Below, piece by piece: positions 57,548-64,000 of a stretch of 64,000 bases of DNA. Every line of letters starts with the position of its first letter. Position 1 is the first letter of the stretch. The notes below the pieces were generated by a model. The model saw nothing but the letters and a program-made list of their open reading frames with translations. It was not told where the DNA came from and did not search any database. The stretch is from Carya illinoinensis. Lineage: Eukaryota; Streptophyta; Magnoliopsida; Fagales; Juglandaceae. Location of the stretch: contig NC_056754.1 of assembly GCF_018687715.1 (NCBI RefSeq), positions 22,377,001 to 22,441,000 of the forward strand, read 5' to 3'. A program made the position numbers and the translations under genes.

Positions 57548-58069
57548 ACCATTCTTAATTGAATCTACTACCTCTTTATGTTTTCCCCCTCTCGAACTAA
57601 AACAGGAACAACCTTATGAAGGCCTCCTCAATGCTCTTCTTCTCCTTCATTTTCCTTCTATATTAACTTTTCCAGCCTTCTCACTCCATAGAAATACTCC
57701 ATCGGTAGGTATTAAAAATCTAGAGACAAAAATATACAAGAAATATTTATATTTATGAGATTTGAGAAGATTATCTCCTGGGTTGGCTTTTATTTTGTCG
57801 ATGCTCTACCTCTTGAACGGAGAAGACTATGATTTCCCCTGCTAAGTTTAAATACTTTTTATGAGAACTGAGAGATGAAAGGTATGAGAGAGGAGATTTG
57901 CAATAGTTTGGTTGAATGTATTTCCCGTTGCTAACCCTGCCAAGCTTGAATGTAATTCCCTCTGGTTTGTTTCTTTTTTTTTTTAATATAAATGCTGACG
58001 TGGCATTTGGCCACGTTAATGGAGTTCGCAAATAGGCACATATTTGCCAAGTCAGTGGAGTTTGCAGGC
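57548..58069. other. Repeat-like spacer, no gene
   Basis: A minus-strand 86-aa frame (57771-58031; contains GITFKLGRVSNGKYIQPNYC) has no recognised domain. The text tgctgacgtggcatttggccacgtta near 57994-58020 forms a short inverted repeat. Looks repeat-derived, class unknown. Confidence 0.35.
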
Positions 58070-58230
58070 TGAGGTACTCTCAATACTTTTCACTATTATT
58101 TTTTACTTTATTATTATTTTTCACATATTTTTACTATTATTTATTACTTTTTACCTACTTTTTATTACTATTTATAACTCTTCTCAATACTTCTCAATAT
58201 CCAAATCCATCTCAAAAATTACTATACGCA
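58070..58230. mobile_element. Relative of MITE family D, inverted, decayed
   Basis: Words such as tttttcacatatttttactatt and tattactatttataactc match the reverse complement of 40842-41013. The left terminus is unclear, and the right part reads atatccaaatccatctcaaa. No TTA duplication was confirmed. Confidence 0.45.
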
Positions 58231-58661
58231 ACTTTGTCTTTGAAGACAACCAGGAAAAACACGACGTGACTAGGAAGCCCCTCCTGTGGAACCACCTGGT
58301 TCGGGCTGAAATGAGTGTAGCCGTTTTCTTGGGCCTAACCCCACCGCAGGATCAAAATGGACCAAGCTCAAGCTAAGTTCATGAATAATGAGCATGGATG
58401 TGTCATGGGTTTCTAGACCCACCGAAAAAGACAGAGACTATGGATTAACATGTTCCAATTATTCAATTAGTTAGCCGTTAGGTATGACTTTCTAGATCGT
58501 TCAACTTGATTAGTTGACCCGGCTCTCTTTCATTCCAACCAGCAACTTTTTAAATAAAACAAAAATCATTTCTTTTTTTAAATTAAAAACTTTGACTACA
58601 AGATTGGAAATTTGTTAATTCATGTCTACCCAAATCGAATGGATTTAAGTTTATTTTATTT

Positions 58662-58665
<4 letters not shown>

Positions 58666-58712
<47 letters not shown>
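58666..58712. repeat. (CT)n microsatellite
   Basis: About 46 bp of uninterrupted CT repeats in gene-free DNA. Confidence 0.92.
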
Positions 58713-58716
<4 letters not shown>

Positions 58717-59049
58717 GCACCATATTATCTTCTTCGTTACGTTACAATGCAACTTTGGAAAAATACCTTATAGATGAATATATGTGTGTTTTGAGAATTT
58801 TTTTTTTCAAGTAATGGAAAATTGCATTTCTTAAACTATTAGGTGATACTATTTAAAATTTTTTACATCACACACAATTCATATGGCATTATTTAAGTTA
58901 TAAGATTTAAATTTTAAAATTTCATTAAAAGAGAAACGGGTTTGTGTAACCAAAATGATTATTTCCGATAAAAATATATTCATTTTCGTCGGAAATAGTT
59001 TTTTTGATTGCAAAATTTTAGTTGCAAAAATTTATTTTTCTTATGGTAT

Positions 59050-59217
59050 TTAGAATAATTAATCTAAATATAATTATAGGTTATCTAAGCGACGTGCACT
59101 CATTTTGAAAAAAAATAAGATTCACCATAAAAAAATATTATGGATCTCATATTTATTCACTTTTTTTAAAAAGGAATATAGCGTTTATGTACTCTGTAAC
59201 TGTAAATATAATTTCTC
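59050..59217. mobile_element. MITE family A, copy 5, decayed
   Basis: Follows the family order (ctaagcgacgtgcactcatt, ttgaaaaaaaataagattca, tctcatatttattcactttt, gtactctgtaactgtaaata) and ends aatttctc like the other copies. The left terminal repeat is diverged and no target duplication is readable. Confidence 0.55.
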
Positions 59218-59299
59218 ATTACATAATCACAATAGATTTGTTGTGACATCCAAAAGAGAGAATGCTACACACCACAAATAAAGAATCATGCTAAACTAT

Positions 59300-61100
59300 T
59301 TGGTTTTAAAGACCTGTAAGGTTAGAAAACGGAAGCTATGCAACAAGAGCTAACGAAATAAGCCAGTGTTCGATGGGTATGTCTTTATTAACACCAGAAA
59401 AATGATGATGGCACTTCTCCGGGCAATTACAAACCTTACCCATGGCCAACAACCAAGCAAAAGGGGGCAAATCAAGTGAAGACTCTCCGGCCACCTACAC
59501 GCCATCCCGAAGGCCAAAAAGCGGAGAGAAATCAAATAAGGCCCTCTTTATAATTACGAACCTTTCCCAAGGTCAACCTAGGGAAGGAAAATCAAATGAA
59601 TGCCCTTGTGCCAACTAACCTGAAAATTGTCCTTGAATGTGAGGTAACTTTCCATCGGGTCATATACCTTAGGACTAAACATATAAAGATCACCATGCAC
59701 TAGCAAAAAGTAATCATAGCTAAAGGACAAAAAAGAGTTTCTTCATTCGAAAGACTATCATATACATGTAACTATGACAAAATATGTTTGCAAAAAGGAA
59801 AATGAAACAATTGAAAAAGAAAAAGAAAATTAAATAAGAGCCATCTTGGCCGGCCTGGAGGTCCTTACCATTAATAAGGGTCTGGGGACTATCTACTGTT
59901 GGACATTGAGAGTTCTCGATCTTTAAGAATCATCAAAGCTCACCTTTGTACCAAGAGTTTCTGCACTTTAGGCACATAACCAGGAATGATCCTTATATAG
60001 GTTGACTATACAAAAATTCATATCCTTGGTATTAAAGGCTTTTTGCTTGATGCTCTCTTACTTTCAGTCAGCCTTGAGTATTCCTGGACAACCCTTCAGT
60101 CTTCACTCCTCCCATAAGGAGACGAGCTTTCCCATGTCACAGTTAACCACCGTGATTGGATCATGAGAAAGCTTGTCCGGGCACCATAAGTACTAGTGTT
60201 CTCTCCATCAAGTTTAGAGCCATATTGGATACCCCTATAACTCTATGTAAGTGTTGAATTGTGAAGGATATCTAAGTAGAAGAGAGTAAATGACAAATAA
60301 AAAGATACAAATTATGAATGAAATATAATAGAACTCAATGGCCTTACTCTGGACTATGTCATAATAATCTTGATCGCAATGGCTCGAGAAAGAATATATA
60401 TTGTCGAATTCCTTGAAGGGTTCCTCGTTATCTAACAAAAGGTCAAACTCATCTCTTGCCTCATCTTCTTAGAGAAGAAGTACTCCTTGACTACTAGGAA
60501 AGGATGACTTAGATGACGAAAATGAGTTCATCTTTAGGAACATGTGTCATTTCCCTACTTTAGGGACAATTTGAATATAATTATATGGGAAAGAATTGAT
60601 CATTCGTTAATAGCCAACTAAAAATCTCCATTAGAAGATACTTCCAAATGATACATAAGAAGCCAACAACCAAGTGGCAAGAAACCATAACTATTTAAGC
60701 TAAAAAAGGAGAGCAAGATAATTACACAGATTCTCACCAATTGATGGAATCATGTGGTGGGCATGATTAGCCTTGTCCCTACAAAGACCGCAAACATGGC
60801 CCTAATCCAGGTTGACAACCAACCCAACAGAACTCCTGTAAAAAAGTGAATTTGAACGAGAGTGGCTGATGGGGATGTCCCCTTAACACACGTCACCCCA
60901 TGGCCATTTGTCTTCCTACATCAGATATAATCAACAATGTATCTACATATTCAACCCCTTACCATAGAAATCATTTTTCCAATAAAAGTCTTAATAAGGG
61001 GTGATGCAAGAAAGACAAAAACGAAGTTTGAATCCCTCGTAGAAAACACACATTCTCCCTTGTAGGGCCCCAATCTAAGTCGACGCCAGCCCTCGGAAAC
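59300..61100 (+). mobile_element. Probable LTR-retrotransposon relic, class uncertain
   Basis: 59340-59600 holds imprecise GC-richer repeats (aaggccaaaaagcg, aaatcaaataaggccctc, aaatcaaatgaatgcccttg) like those found upstream of the 3' LTR in some Gypsy elements. At 59878-59905 gggtctggggactatctactgttggacatt looks like a polypurine tract followed by an LTR start. Downstream sequence to about 61100 is LTR- or leader-like. A minus-strand coding-like stretch at 60320-60535 (LLDNEEPFKEFDNIYSFSSH, CDQDYYDIVQ) is open except for one stop and is unrecognised. No pol domain seen. Confidence 0.35.
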
Positions 61101-61342
61101 ATGTCACCCTAGAGGAATTTGTTACAGGTAATGATTCGTTGAAATATACAAATTTTGGATAGTTTTATTTTTGAATGACCCAATCATAAAAAAATATAAA
61201 AATAAATTCTCTTTTTTTTTTTTTTTTATGGATTCATTTTTTTTTTTAATAAAAGATTGCGAGAGACTTGTACAACTAAAACTTATACCTTGTATTAGTT
61301 TGAATTCACTGTAAGAACACACAGCTGTGAAGCTTAATTGAA

Positions 61343-61510
61343 AGAAAAATTTAATTATAAGTATAATTATATACTAATATATATTAATTTAATATAATTA
61401 ATTAAAAAATAAATTTTATTAAAAATAATATTAATTTAAATTTTAAATATAAAAAATTTAATATTAATATACATATTAATACAAAACTTTATTTATATAC
61501 AGTAAAACTC
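61343..61510. mobile_element. MITE family B, copy 3, with 9-bp TSD
   Basis: 168 bp flanked by identical ttaattgaa at 61334-61342 and 61511-61519. The interior matches 911-1078 and 38707-38874. The perfect 9-bp duplication defines the boundaries of family B and points to a Mutator-like origin. It lies about 300 bp upstream of the syntaxin start codon. Confidence 0.8.
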
Positions 61511-61774
61511 TTAATTGAATTGCTAACTTTGGACATCGGCGGCTTCACCTGTTGGACCACTGTGTACGCTAATTGCCAACGTGTACATCTGCTTGTTTGT
61601 TAATAACATTTTTTGCTACGTTTGATTGGGTTGTCTGTCGTTTTGGTCTTCCTTTAAGTCGCCGGCCAAACAACATGACGTTGGATCGCTATTATTAATT
61701 TTATTAATTAATCCTAACCCACACCTCTAACATTCCTCGGCTTTCCATTTCCTTTGAACATCTTCCTCCTCTGA

Positions 61775-61795
61775 CTCTCTCTCTCTCTCTCTCTC
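61775..61795 (+). promoter_or_regulatory. CT-rich 5' UTR of the syntaxin gene
   Basis: A (CT)n stretch ends 15 bp before the start codon, preceded by ttcctcctctgac. Such pyrimidine patches are common in plant core promoters and leaders. No TATA box was identified with confidence. Confidence 0.4.
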
Positions 61796-61810
61796 CCCTT
61801 GATTTTCAAG

Positions 61811-62890
61811 ATGAACGACCTGCTCACAGTACGTTGATTCTTTCCAACTATGTCATATGTTTGTGTATTTGATTGTTTTGCGATAGTGCTGGATTGATAT
61901 CACAGTCTTGTTGTTGGTAAATTCATTTCAATTACTGGGATATCAAAGTGGCGGCTTTGCTCTTTAGATTTGGAATTTCATGCTCTTTGTTTATTTGACG
62001 GCCTGATTTGTATTGACTGGGTTGGATTTAGAACTCTTTTATGGGGGATGACGGATCTATTGTCTGTTTATTTTTATTTTTTTTCCCTTGTGATTTCTTT
62101 GTAAGTTTGAGCCGCTTGGGAATACCCCTCGTGATTCCTTTGACATCTCAATTTTTCTAACTTGAATTGGCAACCCGAAAATTAGCTAATGCTACTACTG
62201 TTAACAATAATTATGTTTGTAAGTAATTTATTTGACACTTTTGTCTACAACTTTAAAAACTGATTCACTTGAAAAGTATAGAAATTGATAGAATTTAGAT
62301 GGGAGGATTGTTGAAGTTAGAAATGATCTGAGTTTTGTTCTGTAATTTAACTGTTTATTTGGAGTCGGATATATGATGCTTGCTCTTATAGAACATATGT
62401 TAAAGAAATTTTATTTTTTGTGATTTTGCTTTGGTTAAGGATTCATTTGTTGGTGATGCCAAGGGTCAGCCTTCCAGAGAAAGCGATATCGAAATGGGAA
62501 CACGCGTCCCAGGGAACAACCCTGATATGGGAATGGCTGCTTTCAATAAAAAGGTTTATCCTACCCATGATGCTTTATTTTCTTTTGCAGAACTTATATG
62601 GACCAAAAACCCAATTGATCATGTTGAGTTTTGTCGCGTTTTTAGTGAAACATATACTGACTGATAGGTTACATTGGTCGGGAAGAGCAAGAGAAATCAG
62701 ATCACGCTTGATTCCCTTTCAAAATCTGTTTTCTACCCTGAAAGAAAATCCTTTAGTGTTATCAATAATAGTTTTTTCTTTCTAACCAGTTGCTCCTCCT
62801 TCCCTTCTTATTCCTGCTATTCTTTGTTATTAGGTAGAAGAGGCCGAGAAACAGGTGCAGAAAGTGTCCATACTTCTTAAACAACTAAAG
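61811..62890 (+). CDS. Qa-SNARE syntaxin (SYP13-like), first three exons
   Basis: Exon 1 61811-61828 (MNDLLT), exon 2 62440-62553 (DSFVGDAKGQPSRESDIEMG, TRVPGNNPDMGMAAFNKK) and exon 3 62834-62890 (VEEAEKQVQKVSILLKQLK), all phase 0 with GT-AG introns. The MNDLLT start, acidic N-peptide and the 'FNKK-V-EEAEKQV-KVS-LLK-LK' opening of helix Ha match plant plasma-membrane syntaxins of the SYP13 type, which drive vesicle fusion at the cell surface. The next expected segment (D-ANEESK-VTKA) is not found before 64000, so the fourth exon and the SNARE and membrane-anchor regions lie outside. The 5' UTR is CT-rich. The overlapping ORFs at 62420-62785 and 62674-62880 are shadows and intron reading. Confidence 0.9.
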
Positions 62891-64000
62891 GTATGTTGAT
62901 TCTCGTCCAGGGCTAAATGCTATTATGGTTTTGCATTGAGAGTAAGCAATTTTCTGGAAAGGAAGATGATCCACTTACAACTATGTTGCAACTACTTTAC
63001 AACTCTATATAAAATGAAGTGTAATTTTGTAATATTGAAATTTATTTTTAATGCAGTGGCATGATTGTATTGGTTGATTAAAAATGAATTGTAAAATAGT
63101 TGTGAAAAAATTGTAAGTGTATCATTATCCGGAAAGGAAATGACATCTAATACAGGTAAAATGTCTTTGCCCCTTCTTAGTTACTGTTTTGTATGTGCTG
63201 TGGTGCTACAGGAACCAATTTGCTTTGCTTTTATAATCTTTCATTTGTTGTAGAACACTAATTTGACTCTGATTTACTTCAGAATTAATTATGTAGTTTT
63301 ATTTCATCTATATGGCTCCTTCTGGGAAGTGTGGTAGCACCTAGTTTTTGTCATACAGAGTGAAGGTCAAGTTGGGAAACCCATATGGCAGCATCCGGTC
63401 CAGCTCTTTAACTTCTTGGTTAAGCCACCTTTTGCATGATATAATGATGAGAACTATGAGGGGAAGTGTAGTAGAACCTAGGTTTTATCATCCAGACCGA
63501 AGGCCAAGTGGGGGAACCTAAATGGCAGCATCCAGTCCAGCTCATTAACTTCTTGGTTAAGCCACCTTGTGCATGATAGAATGATGAGAACTGCGAGTAT
63601 AAAAGAAGGATGAGATAAAGTCAGAAACAAATTTAAAAATTTCATTAAAAAGTCTTAATAATATTGCAATAGTTCTAAATTTATGCTTTTGGCTACTCTA
63701 TATAATGAGTGGTGCTCTCAAATCCAGATTTCAACCTGTTCGGCCAAGGGGGAAGTTTCTGGTCCAAATGGCATGCTTGACTAATCTGTTCCATGATTTA
63801 AATTGGTTTCACCAGCTTTTGTTAACAACTGTAACATGTGACATCATTCTTCATGATTCTATATCAACCATACCAACATACTCTTTTTTTTAGTAGTTCT
63901 TAGAAGACTAACCAATCATTAAACCTTTCCTATGCTGTTGAAAAGAAAGACAAATGGAGATTTTGATTATGCACAGCACCATTGCAAAGATACTCCACCT
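62891..64000 (+). other. Syntaxin intron 3 (incomplete)
   Basis: Starts with a good donor (gtatgttg) and continues to the window edge without a recognisable next exon. It contains a tandem duplication (63324-63597) and no other gene; the ORF at 63705-63893 has no motif. Confidence 0.7.
63324..63597. repeat. 137-bp tandem duplication in syntaxin intron
   Basis: Units 63324-63460 and 63461-63597 both start gggaagtgt and share atggcagcatcc, aacttcttggttaagccacc and gaatgatgagaact-type words. They differ at scattered sites, so the duplication is not very recent. Confidence 0.9.

Overview
The window is nuclear DNA from a flowering plant, almost certainly a eudicot. It is AT-rich, has spliced genes with short exons and GT-AG introns, carries many (CT)n and (TA)n microsatellites, and is dominated by plant transposons: Ty1/Copia, an RVT/zf-RVT/RNase H type LINE, CACTA (En/Spm), a FAR1-like MULE-derived gene and many MITEs. 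No rRNA, tRNA, CRISPR or bacterial-type operon was seen. The species cannot be fixed by reading alone.

Three loci look like intact host genes: a VUP1-like small protein (30182-30936, +, three exons), a single-exon LEA_2/NHL-type membrane-anchored protein (39812-40387, -), and the first three exons of a plasma-membrane Qa-SNARE syntaxin of the SYP13 type (61811-62890, +), which runs off the right edge. Two more are gene-like but broken: a GRF zinc-finger/coiled-coil protein (52007-52585, +) with one premature stop, and a FAR1-RELATED SEQUENCE gene (about 53750-56300, -) whose long exon carries four in-frame stops and no visible frameshift.

Layout: 1-8370 is mostly intergenic, with a scrambled Copia relic (3270-4480), an orphan exon-like stretch and three MITEs. 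8370-17000 is a nest in which a LINE (9759-15500, 16-bp target-site duplication) sits inside an older LTR-like repeat. 17000-29052 is AT-rich DNA with two CACTA-type elements that share homologous tnpA tails, separated by an LTR-like block. 29053-32310 is the VUP1-like gene. 32310-42362 is intergenic with the LEA_2 gene and several MITEs. 42363-49286 is a complete-length but dead Copia element (about 430-444 bp LTRs, 5-bp duplication GATAT) with a Tourist-type MITE sitting at its primer-binding site. 49700-50140 is a second Copia relic split by a MITE whose excision in silico restores the reading frame. 51688-57547 holds the GRF and FRS loci and a tandem array carrying (CT)n tracts. 59300-61100 is probably a further LTR-element relic.

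The most useful cross-cutting results are: several MITE families whose boundaries are fixed by duplicated target sites; a 25-bp perfect inverted copy of neighbouring DNA used as apparent repair filler inside the LINE; nested insertions that order events in time; and a recurrent pattern of nonsense mutations explainable as C-to-T changes. I did not find a clearly novel biochemical system.
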